NCBI GenBank assembly: GCA_963969495.1
Contig: OZ018328.1
Location: 6,981,331 to 7,045,330 of the forward strand
Length of the DNA stretch: 64,000 bases
Reading direction: 5' to 3'
Source: Ceratothoa steindachneri
Taxonomy: Eukaryota; Arthropoda; Malacostraca; Isopoda; Cymothoidae
In this document: positions 11,851 through 23,580 of the stretch, piece by piece
Layout: each line of letters starts with the position of its first letter
Numbering within the stretch: the first letter of the stretch is position 1
Program-made: the position numbers and the translations under genes
The notes under the pieces: generated by a model
What the model was told of the DNA's origin: nothing
Seen by the model: the letters and a program-made list of their open reading frames with translations, nothing else
Databases searched by the model: none

Positions 11851-12077
11851 TATCGACCGCAACCACTATTACACCACTCTTCCATCAATCATTTTAAAAT
11901 ATGCAATTCAAAGATACGAAAAGTAATTAAGAAGCAGTAAACAACATCAAACTGCATTACAGAAATTAGATCTACAGGGCTTATAAAATGGATGAAAAAA
12001 ACATAGAGGAGATTCTTAACCGTAACATTAAGGTTAAGAATTAAATGGACAAAATTCAACTTATTATATAATATAAA

Positions 12078-12464
12078 ATGATAGAAGCCAACAATCTCCT
12101 TATAAAAAACAACAGCTGCCAAAACTCCTCCAATCTTAAGTCAACCAACATAGTTTGCGATTTTATCTGCCCCAATGAAGACTGCAAGGTTTATAATAAC
12201 TCAAAATATATTGGTATGACAACTTCCACCCTTTCAAAGCGTTTAACCATGCATCTGCAAAGCAGAGGACCTAAAAATCATATCAAGAGCCTGCACAACA
12301 TCAACCCAACTAGAGATATTCTTGTTGAAAACACCACAATTAAAAGAAAAGAGGGAAATAAAGCTAGGCTGAACATCTTAGAAGAAGCCATCTTAATAAA
12401 CGAAGAAAAGCCGGCCCTCAACAGTCAGGCCACGAGTTGGAATCGAACATTAAAGTTGTTCTAA
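12078..12464 (+). pseudogene. PLE GIY-YIG domain, 128 codons open
   Basis: GIY-YIG nuclease of a Penelope-like element, which nicks the target for insertion in active members. CDFICPNEDC gives the Cys pair and SKYIGMTTSTLSKRLTMHL is the GIY-YIG core with its catalytic Arg. HIKSLHNINPTRDILVENT is the insert region, and LNILEEAILINEEKPALN carries the conserved Glu. The frame is intact from 12078 to the stop at 12464, but the reverse transcriptase that should precede it is absent. A 5'-truncated copy. Confidence 0.8.
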
Positions 12465-12739
12465 AAATTCCACTCACCGGAATGGCTCGTTTCCTTTGAA
12501 GTTACACTTAAGCGAGGAGGAATAAATATCCCCTCAAAACCGTTTTCTTTTCATTCAGACGGCGAAGAATTCTTGGTAAACTACAGCTCCAACAGCATCT
12601 CACATCCGGCAAAGGAGGGAAAGTTTTTGGCCAAATTTCCCAAACGCCTCCGAAAAGTTCCAAAAGAGAGATAGTACGCATTTTGCATCACCACTCACCA
12701 TCATACTAATTTCATCTTTTCTTCTAGCGGCCCCACTTA
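12465..12739 (+). other. possible PLE 3' tail
   Basis: Follows the GIY-YIG frame directly and is probably the 3' untranslated part of that copy. No terminal motif recognised. Confidence 0.3.
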
Positions 12740-13354
12740 AGCAGATGACTGCCTAAGTCCCCGGCCCCGCCCCCCCTGCGTGAACGGCCGTCGGATGTGA
12801 GGGGGATTTGCCATTCATGTTTCGTCCCAACTATGCCTAGCAGTTGCATTGGCATAATTGGGGGCATTGGAGGAAGCTGGTTTGAGGATTAGCCCACAGT
12901 AGAGGACAATGTCAGAAATATTCCGGACAAGGGACGGACCGCAACCTTCGGTGCCTATTACGGCGAAGGCCACTTCCAGGACCATAGAGGGACATACAAC
13001 CGTCTCTATGGTATGTTGGGGAGCGGTCGCGATTCAAAACCCTCGGGGGGGGGGCGGCGTTGTCAATAAGTCCGCCATACAATCACACCCCTGAGAGGAT
13101 CCCACCTGGACTCATCTCATTCATCTTTCATCATTCACCCAAAGGCAAATCCCTTTTTACATCCAGGCGGCGGTTTTTTTTCGAGGGGGGGCCCTCTTCT
13201 CCCAATAAGTAAAAATAAAAAATTTTTAAAGGAAAAATATACACAATCCACCCATAAACTGAAAACGTAACAGAGAGTCCCGAATTAAAGGTAAGCCAAT
13301 CCTCCCATAGAAAACTGTGCGCCCCCTCTTCAAAGGAAGCCCACCCGTAATAAT

Positions 13355-14931
13355 GGCGGCACAGGATGCGCCAAGAGTCCCGCTTAGGTGTATTGGCGGT
13401 CAGGCAAAACCGGACAAGGGTACGGTGTACAAGACCCTGTTCGGTAAGCTCAGCGTGGGCGTGCTAAGGCTAATCGACACTCCCGTCGGTTATGTCGCCG
13501 TGTGCGAAAAATAAAAAGATATTGAGACGCTCACGAAGGAAGAAGGAGTAAAACACTTAATGGAGATAAACCTCCAACCAACCACGCCCCCCCCAAATAC
13601 AGGCGCACAGGAGCGTCGTGTGCAGACGGCTGGACCCGTGGGTAGGCCAGCACACAAAAGAAGAGATTAAGGAGGAGGTCGAGAAGAACCAGAACTGGGC
13701 AAAGGTGGCTGAGGTCATCAAATTCAGAAACAAGAGGGACAATTCTGAATACGCCCACGTTTTCAAAGTTGTCTTTACAGACACGGAGATGGCGGCGAAG
13801 GCCAAGGGGAGAGGTCTACTTCTCTTCAACGCCAAGATCAGTGGAGAGCAGGTCGAACGCGAGGAATACATCCCCGTGCAGATCTGCTTCAACTGCTACA
13901 GACTAGAATGCCATACGACCAAAGATTGTAAGGAGCAGGAGGCAACCTGCTCGAAGTGCAGTAAAAAAGGGCACGGCTGGCTCGAATGCCAGGCCAAGGA
14001 GGAGAAGTGCCCGAATTGTGGCCAAAGACATGGGGCGATGGCGATGTCATGTCCCCCCAAAAAGGAGATTATCCGGAAGAAGACGGAAGCGAAGAGGGCG
14101 GAAGGCATAAGGAGAGCAAACACCTCCTATGCCTAAGCAACAAGAACCACATCCTCTGCAAGCGCCCTGAACACCCAGGTCCCCAAAACATTCGTCAAAG
14201 TTGACAAGGACGACAAAGATGCCACAAAAATTCTTACGTGCATCCTATATGCGCACGTAAGAAATCTGACCAGCCCAGGCTGCTTTGCCAGGGAGGTCAA
14301 CACGATGCTGAAGAATAACGGACTCTCAGAAATGTGGTTCCCGGAGAGCCCCCCTTCAGGGGACGTCTTCCAAGTTTAAATTGGCAACCAAAGAGAGGCG
14401 CCCGCGACACCATTCCCACGGGAAACCGAGGTGAAAGAAAGTAACCCCAGTGAAATAAAGAAGAAAAACACCCCACAGAGATCTCCTAACAAAGACCCAC
14501 GCCTAGCTGCAATAAAAAAGAGGGAAGAAAGTGCAAGAAGAGCAGCCAGAAGTCTCAAGCAGGCGGAAGGAAATCTCCTAGGCTCGTCCTCCTCATCCGA
14601 GGACGAACGGGAGATTCCTCAACCCACTAAAAGCAGGAGTAGAAGTGTAAAGAAAGTCAGGGAATTTGATGGGGAAGACCTCAATATCAAATTCTACAGG
14701 ACTGAAGACACTTCGTTTCCAAAAAGCCCGAAGGTGGGAGAAATCATAGAAGGAGTAAAAACAGGACTACTAAAATGGTCCTATGATTCCCCAGATCGTG
14801 AAGCGCTGGTAGTAGCGGCGCTCATGGAGGCTAAAATTAAAATATACAGGGACTCTTGCCTCACCGTAAGCGAAGCAGAGTTCAAAAGAATTCGGAACGG
14901 AAAAATTACACACAGAAAACCACTAATCTAG
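13355..14931 (+). pseudogene. LINE ORF1 (gag-like, CCHC x3)
   Basis: Nucleic-acid-binding ORF1 protein of the LINE. The ATG at 13355 opens MAAQDAPRV; a stop at 13512 and a frame change near 13640 follow. From about 13660 one frame continues to 14931, broken only by stops near 14134 and 14378. Three zinc knuckles lie at 13885-14052: CFNCYRLECHTTKDC (CX2CX5HX4C), CSKCSKKGHGWLEC (CX2CX4HX4C) and CPNCGQRHGAMAMSC (CX2CX3HX6C). The C-terminal third is Lys/Ser/Glu-rich. Reconstructed length would be about 525 residues, normal for this group. The stop at 14931 lies 37 bp before ORF2. Confidence 0.85.
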
Positions 14932-14968
14932 ACAAAACCAGCACACACATACACAACAGCACATTAAC

Positions 14969-17432
14969 ATGCAAAACACTAACAATACACTAAAGATTCT
15001 AACAATTAACGTTAACGGATGGGTAGGGAAACACATCCCTTACGGAAACATTTTCCGTAAAGTGGATCCCGACCTAATCCTCATCTCAGAACATGGCGTT
15101 GATACAAACGTCAACAACATAAAAATACCCAACTACACAATCTTTAGCAAAAACCACACACAAGAACGGTACGATGGCGCTGCCATCGCGATCTAAAAAC
15201 AACATTACATACAAAACACTTCCAGACCTAGATGAATCATTCGTGGCAGTAGCAATACCTACCCTAGTTGGAGACCTGACCGTGGCGGTGGCCTATCAAC
15301 CGCCGCGACGCGATTACCTCCCGATCCCTAATTTCTACAACCTCTTCGGGCGTGGAAAATTGACATTGCTTGGCGGTGACCTTAATGTCAGATGCCGTGC
15401 ATCAGGCTACGGAAGAACCAATCCAAGGGGAAGAAACCTGGAGATGCTACTCGAAAGAGACAGACTCCAGATGGCCGGGCCAGATTTCCCGACCTTCATA
15501 ACACAATGTTCAGCAACGAAGCCGGACATTGTGTTGACATCTAGAAACTTCCCCTTCAACATTGTCAATGAGCCCGGGCCAGTGGTTCCGAGCGACCACA
15601 TCCCGATTCTCACTACCATCTCGCTAGCACCAATACTCAAGCCCGTCACACTCAGGAAAAGTTACGCGAAAGCTGACTGGCAGCTATATAGAGAGATATT
15701 CAGTACATACCAACCAACTGATCTGGGAGACGCTAATCTCGAAGAAATTGATGAGGAGATCAACAAGATCACCGATCTCCTCATTCAAGCCGACGAGAGA
15801 TGTGTTCCCAGAATCTCCTATAAAATGCTCCCACAACCTGTGTGGACGGACGAGATGAGAGAAATCGCCCGTGAACATAGAGCAATCTATGATGAGATCA
15901 GCAGGATAGGTACCAATAGAGAAAGGACGGCCAGAATGAGACATCTAAGCTTGGAAATGAAAAACATCATACTAGAAAAACAGACGACGATATGGAATGA
16001 CATCATCGGGAAGCTGGACAGGGAGAGTGATCCCGTAAAATTCTGGAATAACATCCGGAGAATTAAGGGATTACCTTCCAGACCCAGAACCAAAATCAAG
16101 GAAGGAGACGACATCATAGAGGATCCAGAGTCTCTCGAAAGAAGATTTAGATCACATTGGCAGACGATTTTCGCTATAACGCCAGAGGAGAACGACGACT
16201 TCGACCAGGATTTCGAAGACCAACTGCTCGACCACCTCGGCACAATGATACATAGAACCCACCCCCATCCGCAAGTATCACAGGAAAGAGTGATGGCTGA
16301 CTACGGATGCCCGGTAACTGTAGAAGAGACCTTGAACATTATAAGGTCCTTCAAGCAGAGGGCTCCAGGCTGGTCTGGAATTACGAAAAATAACCTCGTA
16401 AATGCCCCAAGGCATTTACGAGGACGTCGCGTCGCGGCGGTTGATAGGACGTGCAGAAGGCCTTCGACAAAGTCTGGCTGGAAGGACTCCAATACAAGAT
16501 CCTGAACCTCCAGCTAGACCCAATCCTGGAAAGGATCCTCTGTGACTTCATCATGGACAGAAGGGCATGTCTCATGATTGAAGGGCACAGAGGCCCCGAA
16601 TTCGAATTAAAGTCGGGCGTCCCTCAGGGTAGCTGCCTGAGTCCTCTGCTTTACTTGGTCTTCACCATCGACCTTCCAACTCCGGTGCACAGGGACGCGA
16701 TGTATCTGCAATACGCAGATGACGTCATACAAATTGTCCCGTGCCCGGAGAGGAAAGCAAGGGCGCAGGCGGACCGTACTATAGCGGAAATCAACAACAT
16801 TAAGCCGATACGAGAGACGATGGAAAATCAGGACCAACAGGGACAAGTTCAAAATTGTCCCGTTGAACCGCGAGTTGACATGGCCCACAATCATAGATGG
16901 GAGGAGATATGGCTACTCCGCCGAAGGCACCGTCCTGGGCCTTAAAATCACCGACCATGGATACTCGAGACACCACACAGAGAGGCGGAACCTGGCGAAG
17001 AGAGAAATCTCCAAGCTCTACAGGTTTAGAAATCTTAGCTCGGCTAACATCAGAAAATTATAAATGATGTATGTCCGGGCTATGCTGATCTACCCCGCAG
17101 TGGTGTCCCAAGCGGCTAACAAAACCTCTATGAAAAGGCTCCAGCGTATCCAGAACACCTCCTCTCTGCTTATTAATAAAGTAAGAAGGCGTGACCATGT
17201 CAGGCAAAGCGTCCTGCATCGGAGGAAACGCTTGGAGCCCATCAATGTCGTCACCCAGAAACTGGGCAAGAAGATCTGGTCCACTTTAACGGACGATGTC
17301 ATTCCAAACCTCCAGGGAGCAGGCGGCAGGGTAAATATACCTGTGTGGCTACGGGCGAAAGCCTCACGCAGAAGCCGGTTCCCGAGCACAAAACTATGTA
17401 CACGTAATAACATAACCCCAATGTACACATAA
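14969..17432 (+). pseudogene. LINE ORF2 (endonuclease + reverse transcriptase)
   Basis: Starts MQNTNNTLKILTINVNGW, the endonuclease opening. A frameshift near 15190 leads into GGDLNVRCRASGYG, GPDFPTF and VPSDHIPI (endonuclease blocks with catalytic Asp, Asn and His). The RT region begins APGWSGITKNNLVN near 16365, then about 110 residues of the fingers are missing. Palm motif A DVQKAFDKVW follows at 16448, then SGVPQGSCLSPLLYL and QYADD at 16710-16723. Another frame change near 16850 gives EGTVLGLKI, and the thumb region ends at 17432. No RNase H recognised. Inactive. Confidence 0.88.
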
Positions 17433-17730
17433 CACCGTCAAAACACAACACATTAACTCCATACATCCACACACGAAAAATGTGACTACAAAATACAAAT
17501 ACTACACTGTCGGCAAATAAGCTATCAAAGGCTTGAATGCTGAAAACCAACAACAGTATTAAACTAAAATTAAAAAGACAGAGAAGAAGACACAAAAATA
17601 CAGTAAGAAGAACACTACAAACAAACGAAAACATAAAGACACAAAAATAAAATATGCAAATAAAGTAAAAAGTAACCAGAAATAAAGTGATGCCCTCCTT
17701 ACTAGGGCAACCCCCCCCCCCATCTTTAAT

Positions 17731-18090
17731 TTTTCACCCACTATATCTTCCACTATAACATCTCTTTTCGAAAATTGCGTACATTATCATCATCTTTTCA
17801 TTCAGCCTGATTCTGATTCCACCATACTTCATCGATAAAGGAGGAAAGAATACCTAAAGACGCTCCGAAGATGATTGAATAAGATCGAAAGCTCAGCAAT
17901 TTTTTTTGTTTTTTACCAAATGCATTTATTAAAAAAAGATATGAATATAGGACAAGTTATCTACAATCTACAAGATGGACTAAAAAAGACAGTTAGAAGA
18001 ATAGAAAATTGCAAAGGAAATTGATCAAGACGAGATATACTATGGTTTTCAACAAAATTTGCATTCGAGAAAGACTGCTACCTATCTACA

Positions 18091-18092
<2 letters not shown>
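17731..18092. other. unassigned sequence
   Basis: AT-rich DNA between the LINE tail and a (TA)n tract. No motif seen. Confidence 0.45.

Positions 18093-18173
<81 letters not shown>
18093..18173. repeat. (TA)n microsatellite
   Basis: About 80 bp of pure TA. Confidence 0.97.
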
Positions 18174-18176
<3 letters not shown>

Positions 18177-18284
18177 AAAAAGTAATAATAAATCTGAACA
18201 TATTTTAAAGCACAGAACCAACTTCAGCTGTCAGCAGCCAGTCTCAATTGTGTAATGAAAAAATGAAGCTAGTACCATCCAGTA

Positions 18285-18525
18285 TATAAAAGCGAATTAA
18301 AAGACGAAGCAAAAAGAAATCAGGAAAAACAAAACGGGAAAAAAACATGAACATTTGGCGTGGTTTCGGAGCGAATTAAAAGATTAAACAAAATAAAACC
18401 AGATGAAGCCAAATGGGAAACATAAATATAAATATTAGGCGTGGTTTCGGGGCAAAGATTGAACATAATGAAATCAGAGGAAACAAACTGGAAAAATAAG
18501 TATTTGCGTGAAACCGGGGGCGAAG
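18285..18525. repeat. imperfect tandem repeat, about 80-90 bp x 3
   Basis: Three successive units each contain GCGAATTAAAAGA or AAGATTGAAC, then AAA-rich spacer with ATCAGG/ACCAGATGA, GGAAA and GGCGTGGTTTCGG (last copy GCGTGAAACCGG). The order is constant and the copies have drifted. No coding potential. Confidence 0.6.
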
Positions 18526-19043
18526 ATGCTAAGATGTTTCGGACGGTTTATAAATAAGTCTGGCAGCATAATTCAAGATATATTTGTTATATTTGTATTG
18601 TTATATTTGTATACACCGGCTTTTGGTAGGATGCAGTTTGTTCAACGATTTTTTGAATGGTATTTAGTTATTTAAAGGTAATTTTTATGTCGTTTTGGTT
18701 CGCCTTTCGATTTTAAGGGGGTTAAGGCTGGCGCATATATGAAACTAATACATTTTTGTAATGCATCCTTTGGGCGTGTGGAGATGGCATATAAATTTTC
18801 GCACATTTTAATTGCATTTGTTTATGAAATAAATTGGGAATTTTTGTTAGATGAAATTGTGGATGAGGTGGTTAATTTCATCTTGAAGGAAAATAGGGCG
18901 CATATTCTGTAGGCTCGGAGAAAAAGGGAAGAAAGGACGGATGTCCTAATAGATTTAGGATGCAATGAGAAGAAATGTATGTAACTATTTTAATGGGTAG
19001 GTTTTCTATAGACCGAGCAATGTATCTGATTATTTCAATTTTG

Positions 19044-19047
<4 letters not shown>
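18526..19047. other. unassigned sequence
   Basis: No recognisable element. Confidence 0.45.
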
Positions 19048-19280
<233 letters not shown>

Positions 19281-19511
19281 TAGCAAATGAAAAAAACAAT
19301 GTTAGAAATATCTCCCTTTTCAACCCTCTCTCTCTCCCTCCCCCCCCTTTTTCCCTTACAAAAGGATATCCAAAACAAGAGAAAACTTATCTCAGCCCTC
19401 TCCCCCTTCTTTCCTAATATCTTCCCCTCTCTCGCCCTATCTTCCCTTACAAAAGGACATCTAAATAAAAAAACAAACAAAAAAAAACACCGTTCTTAAA
19501 ATATAGAGTTA
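19281..19511. other. CT-rich flank
   Basis: Pyrimidine-rich sequence with two similar CTTACAAAAGGA-containing segments (near 19355 and 19446), suggesting a short diverged duplication. No gene. Confidence 0.4.
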
Positions 19512-19612
19512 TAGAAGAAGAAGAAGAAGAACTACAGAACTACAGAATCTAGGACCAGCAAAGACCCTAAGGTCCGCTCGAGGCTAGTCCGCTACACTAA
19601 ATCAAAAACTAC

Positions 19613-19705
19613 GATACACCCTTATCTACGAGTGTATCTCTAACATGCTATTTTTTTTTTTTTTTTTAATACTATCAACTGTACACACTTATCTACATGT
19701 GTACA
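19613..19705 (-). promoter_or_regulatory. paired stem-loops in LINE 3' UTR
   Basis: Two hairpins 67 bp apart share the loop TTATCTAC. GATACACC...GTGTATC lies at 19613-19638 and TGTACACAC...GTGTACA at 19680-19705. A T-run of about 20 separates them. The stems differ in sequence but keep pairing (GATACAC/GTGTATC and TGTACAC/GTGTACA), which suggests RNA structure. In LINEs such 3' structures can be recognised by the element's own reverse transcriptase; that role is inferred. Confidence 0.5.
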
Positions 19706-19971
19706 TTATCGTGCAATTTTAACTAATCAAACTAGGGGTCGGGGGAGATAGAAAGTTTTTCTTCTCATCTTCCGCAGCCACTCGACTGCTAGTGGTGAAA
19801 AGCTAATTTAGGGATAGAGACTACTTATAGGATAGGCGGAAAAGAAATGGGACATCTAAGCTACACATGCAGAGAATCGCCGGCATCATTTTTAGTCATC
19901 ATAATTTCATATCCTTAAACCTCCGCTCCAAACTCTCTCTCTGCAAGGACGTTTAAATTCACAGTGCTCAA

Positions 19972-20910
19972 CTACGTTATATTTAAACTATTCAAATGCA
20001 CGTCGAGACGATTTTTGAACATATTAACCGAAGTGCTATCTACTACGTGGGTGGGCAGCCGATTCCAATTTTGAGTAACTTTAAATGTAAAATAGTTTTG
20101 GGCTATACTAGTGTTAAAACGCTTGTTCACTAATTTTAACCCGTGCTGACGAGTATTTCCCCTATGATCCAGTTCGAACAGATTGCGAAAGTCAACGTTT
20201 GAGAAACCCTTTAGTATTTTAAATACTTCTATTAGCTGGCCACGTAATCTTCTGCTTTCTAGCGATGGCAAATCTAAAGCCCTGAGCCTTTCCTCGTATG
20301 ATCTATTCCTCAGCTCTGGAATTAATTTCGTAGCCCTACGCTGCACTCTTTCTAATTGCGCAATATCTTTCATTAAATATGGATTTCAAAATTGAACAGC
20401 GTATTCGAGAAGTGGCCGCACAAGGGATTTATATAAAGGTAAAATTACATCCTTAGATTTGAAGATGAAATTGCGCGCGATATAACCCAAAACGCGATTT
20501 GCTTTTTTACACGCATCCGCGCATTGCTTCGAGAATTTAAAATCGTCTGAGACTAATACTCCCAAGTCTTTTTCTAATTTAACCGCGTCGAGGACTTGGC
20601 CTTTCATGGTATAATCTACTCTTAAATTATGGCAACCCAAGTGCATTACCTTGCATTTGCTTAAATTAAATTCCATTTGCCACTTGTCCGCCCAATTGGC
20701 AATCGAGTTTAGGTCCCCCTGCAATTTATCGACATCCGATCTTACATAGGCACGATTACCCAGCTTCGTGTCGTCCGCAAATTTCGAAATCCGACTAAGT
20801 ATGCCTTTATCTAAATCGTTAATATAAATTAAAAACAATAAAGGGCCTAAAACAGAGCCCTGCGGTACCCCACTACTAACGCTGGCCCAATCTGAACATT
20901 CCCCATTTAT
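19972..20910 (-). pseudogene. CR1-like ORF2 C-terminal half
   Basis: Reads SGVPQGSVLGPLLFLIYIND, FADDTKL (catalytic FADD box), MEFNLSKCKVMHLG, KLEKDLGVLVSDDFKFS, PLYKSLVRPLLEYAVQF, then one stop at 20384-20386. It continues in the same frame as LERVQRRATKLIPE, LELDHRGNTR-type text and WNRLPTHVV, ending at 19972. This is the palm (motifs B-E), thumb and C-terminal region of CR1-clade reverse transcriptase. Only one interior stop, so it is younger than most relics here. Endonuclease and fingers are missing. Confidence 0.88.
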
Positions 20911-20914
20911 TACT

Positions 20915-20987
20915 AGAAGAAGAAGAAGAAGAAGAAGAAGAAGAAGAAGAAGAAGAAGAAGAAGAAGAAGAAGAAGAAGAAGAAGAA
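20915..20987. repeat. (AGA)n microsatellite
   Basis: About 24 perfect AGA triplets at the 5' truncation point of the CR1-like element. Confidence 0.96.
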
Positions 20988-21244
20988 TAGAATAGATAAG
21001 ACGCTCGATCTGTTTCTGTTACAACAACGTCGTTCGCTCATAAACTAACGGTCAGTCACGCGTGAGCGTAAACTGCCGAGCTTCGCCTTGAAACATTGAC
21101 TCATTTTAAGTATATTATATGATAGGGAGAGTGCGCACCTCTCCTGAATCAGCCTTCAATCTAAAAATAATTATAATTAGCAAGTAAAGATATTTTTGTG
21201 CCAAAATATAAGAATTTCAAACAATTATCATCTGTATTAATTTG

Positions 21245-21339
21245 CGACAGGACTTTGATCCCGGGCAACGCCCTGGATAAAAAGTCTTACTTAATTTACA
21301 AACTCATATTTTACCCAGGCAATGATGGTATGCCTGCTA

Positions 21340-21340
<1 letters not shown>
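21245..21340 (+). mobile_element. Helitron-like 3' terminus (candidate)
   Basis: A hairpin GACTTTGATCCCGGGC/GCCCTGGATAAAAAGTC (about 21249-21288, with small mismatches) is followed near the end by a second hairpin, CAGGCA...TGCCTG (21318-21336). The sequence then reads CTAG and next T of the TA tract. A short hairpin just before CTRR, with T following, is the classic Helitron 3' end. No Rep/helicase coding and no clear 5' TC end seen, so at most a non-autonomous relic. Confidence 0.4.

Positions 21341-21417
<77 letters not shown>
21341..21417. repeat. (TA)n microsatellite
   Basis: About 77 bp of TA between the Helitron-like end and a 5'-truncated PLE. Confidence 0.96.
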
Positions 21418-21419
<2 letters not shown>

Positions 21420-22370
21420 AACGCCGTTTTTTATGATTCCTTGGCAATTTCTAATAATCCTGCACATAGCCAACTTTTCTTGAATTTTTTGAACACTTTA
21501 CACCCCAACATCAAATTCACCATGGAAGTAGAGTCAAATGATAAGATACCCTTTCTTGACCTTTTAATCACCCCGAGATAATGACCAACGAAAAATTCAA
21601 ACAACCATTTACCGAAAAAAAACATTCACAGGACTAGGTTCGAACTACTTTAGTTTTTGTGATTTCAGATACAAAATATCCACAGTAAAATCTTTAATAC
21701 CTAAAAGCTTCTCGCTATCATCCACTTACCAATCAATCCATAATGATTTTATTTTTCTTAGGAAGTATTTTATAAATAATTTATTTCCTTCTGACCTACA
21801 GGATAGAGTTTTAAAAAAGCTATTTGATAATCTCATTGACCCCCCTCAACCCTGCATAGAAGTTCCTAAAATGCCCATATATTTACTAATTTCAGAGATG
21901 GGTTTTTTAAACGATACTTTTAAAAGAAAAATCCTATTTATTTTTAAAAGATATTTTCCCCAAATCAACCCCAAAATAGTTTTTATAAACAAACTATCGA
22001 TAGGAAGTTTCTTTAACAGTAAAGATCCTATCTCTTTGGAGTTCTGCAGTGATGATGTTTATTTATTTAAATGTCCCAGTTGTACTAGAGCCTCTTACAT
22101 TAGCAGCACTGTTAGGTCTCTTGGAGCTAGGTTCTCTGCTCATATGGGGATTAGTTGGCGCACAAACAAAATATTAAATAGAAAGGAAAAGTCATCTATT
22201 AGGGAACACACCATAAGCTGAAAAACTGACATTTCTATTGAGAATTTTAAAGTATTAGCCTTTAACAACAACAAACATTGCCTAAGAACCCTCGAATCTC
22301 TATATATCAAACACTACAAACCTACACTCAATGAAGATTTAAGTGCAATATCATTATTAATTAACTAATT
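21418..22370 (+). pseudogene. Penelope-like element: RT end + GIY-YIG
   Basis: Begins abruptly after the TA tract inside the reverse transcriptase: FLNFLNTLHPNIKFTMEVE, KIPFLDLLI, then (other frame) YRKKTFTGLGSNYFSF and FIFLRKYFINNLFP. The linker PKMPIYLLISEMG and KIVFINKLSIGSFFNSKDP leads to the GIY-YIG domain: LFKCPSCTRASYISSTVRSL, RFSAHMG, SIREHT, and after one stop ISIENFKVL and LRTLESLYIKHYKPTLNE. A frameshift near 21580 and one stop near 22220 inactivate it. Order and motifs are diagnostic for PLEs; the 5' part is lost. Confidence 0.85.
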
Positions 22371-22936
22371 TTAACTACAGTTTGTTAGTTGGTTTGCTTT
22401 TTAACAAACCAGCGTCACTGTAACCTATAAATACTAGCCCCTTGTTAAACCCACCATTCCCTATCTAGGATGAATCCGCTTTAGTAAGTACCCAAATTTA
22501 CCGTTTTTATATTAAATGTTTTTTTAACTCTTACAGTCTTTACAAAACTAAAAAAAAACTTAAATTTATTATCTTTAAATAATGCCAGGTCAATTGCTCT
22601 TATAGTTTTTAATTAATTTCTGCAATAAACTTTAAATTTATTAACTAATTTTGGGAGTCAGTTTTAAAGCAAATTTAATTGTTGCCAAGTCCTATTTAAA
22701 AAATTTAACTTATAGTACATTTTAAGGATATTTTATAATTGGTCACCCTTTAAAATAATGTCTTGTTGGCCTTTTCAAGTTTTCTTTATATGTATTAACT
22801 TTGTAAACTTATTCTAGCCAGAAGATGAAAACTTGTAGTTTTCGAAACGTTGTGAAAAATTAAAAGATGCTGCATCCGTTTCTCGTGGCTCTGGGATTTA
22901 TCTTCAATATTAAATGCAGGCTTCAAGGCCGAGCTC
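22371..22936 (+). other. PLE 3' untranslated region
   Basis: AT-rich tail of the PLE copy, from the last coding trace to the following (TA)n. It contains the hammerhead-like motif at 22818. No other signal. Confidence 0.55.
22818..22851 (+). ncRNA. hammerhead-ribozyme-like motif in PLE end
   Basis: CAGAAGA, then a stem GAAAAC/GTTTTC closed by loop TTGTA, then CGAAACG. The hammerhead core is CUGANGA-stem-GAAAC; here only the second base (A for U) deviates, with one extra base before the stem. Hammerheads are known in the terminal repeats of Penelope-like elements, so position supports the call. The deviation makes self-cleavage doubtful. Confidence 0.45.
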
Positions 22937-22941
22937 GATAT

Positions 22942-23024
<83 letters not shown>

Positions 23025-23031
23025 TATATAC
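22937..23031. repeat. (TA)n microsatellite after PLE
   Basis: About 95 bp, starting GATATAGATATATA. A mariner-type end starts inside its last TA. Confidence 0.95.
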
Positions 23032-23580
23032 AGGGGATCCCAAGTCACTGAGGGGTTGCAATATGTGATCATTCTGCCACTAATAGTTTTCTTTCTTTCT
23101 TTTTCAGGTATTTCATAGATTTTGACTTGGAAATTAATTATGGAGAAGTATAGCGTCGCACAACGTACCCAAGTTGTGAAATTCTTCTATCAACGTCAGG
23201 GGTCAATTATTGTAACACAAAGAGCACATCGCAGACATTTTGAAGTGAGAGATGCACCACCCGCGAACACAATTCTGAGCATAGTTCGTCGTTTTGAAGA
23301 ACAAGGAGCAGTGAGTGATCTTCTACGAGCTGGAAGACCTCGCACTGTCATAACCAATGAGACCAGGGAAAGAGTGCGAGAGAGTGTTGAACAGAATCCT
23401 GAAACGGCGAATCGAAGACGTTTCGGACATTTGGGATATCACGAACTTCGCTGCGAAGAGTTCTCCACACCTTCAACCTTTTTCCCTATAAGGTACAGTT
23501 TGTTCAACAGTTGAAACCCCAAGATTATGAACCTAGGCTCCAAAACGCGCTCAGAATTCAGTGTCTTTTGTCCCACTCTG

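Larger units (their letters stand above)
12740..17730 (+). mobile_element. two-ORF LINE (Jockey/I-superfamily-like), inactive
   Basis: A 5-kb non-LTR retrotransposon. It has a GC-rich 5' leader (about 12740-13350), ORF1 with three zinc knuckles, ORF2 with an apurinic endonuclease and a reverse transcriptase, and a 3' tail rich in ACAC and A-rich tracts ending near a C-run at 17710. Its base composition is clearly more GC-rich than the flanks. Multiple stops, frameshifts and a deletion in the reverse transcriptase make it inactive. Order and motifs fit the Jockey/I group; I cannot name the clade. Exact ends and target duplication were not resolved. Confidence 0.8.
19512..20914 (-). mobile_element. 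CR1-like LINE, 3' end only
   Basis: Minus-strand non-LTR element holding the last third of its ORF2 and a 3' untranslated region of about 440 bp. The 3' end reaches (TTC)n (seen as AGAAG at 19512-19531) and the 5' truncation point is also a (TTC)n tract (20915-20987). Both ends in the same microsatellite suggest insertion into, or beside, the tail of another copy. Clade judged from RT motifs. Confidence 0.75.

Noticed and set aside
14231..14263. 11-bp-stem hairpin TTCTTACGTGC...GCACGTAAGAA
   Set aside because: Lies inside LINE ORF1 coding sequence; no reason to treat it as functional or as a terminator.
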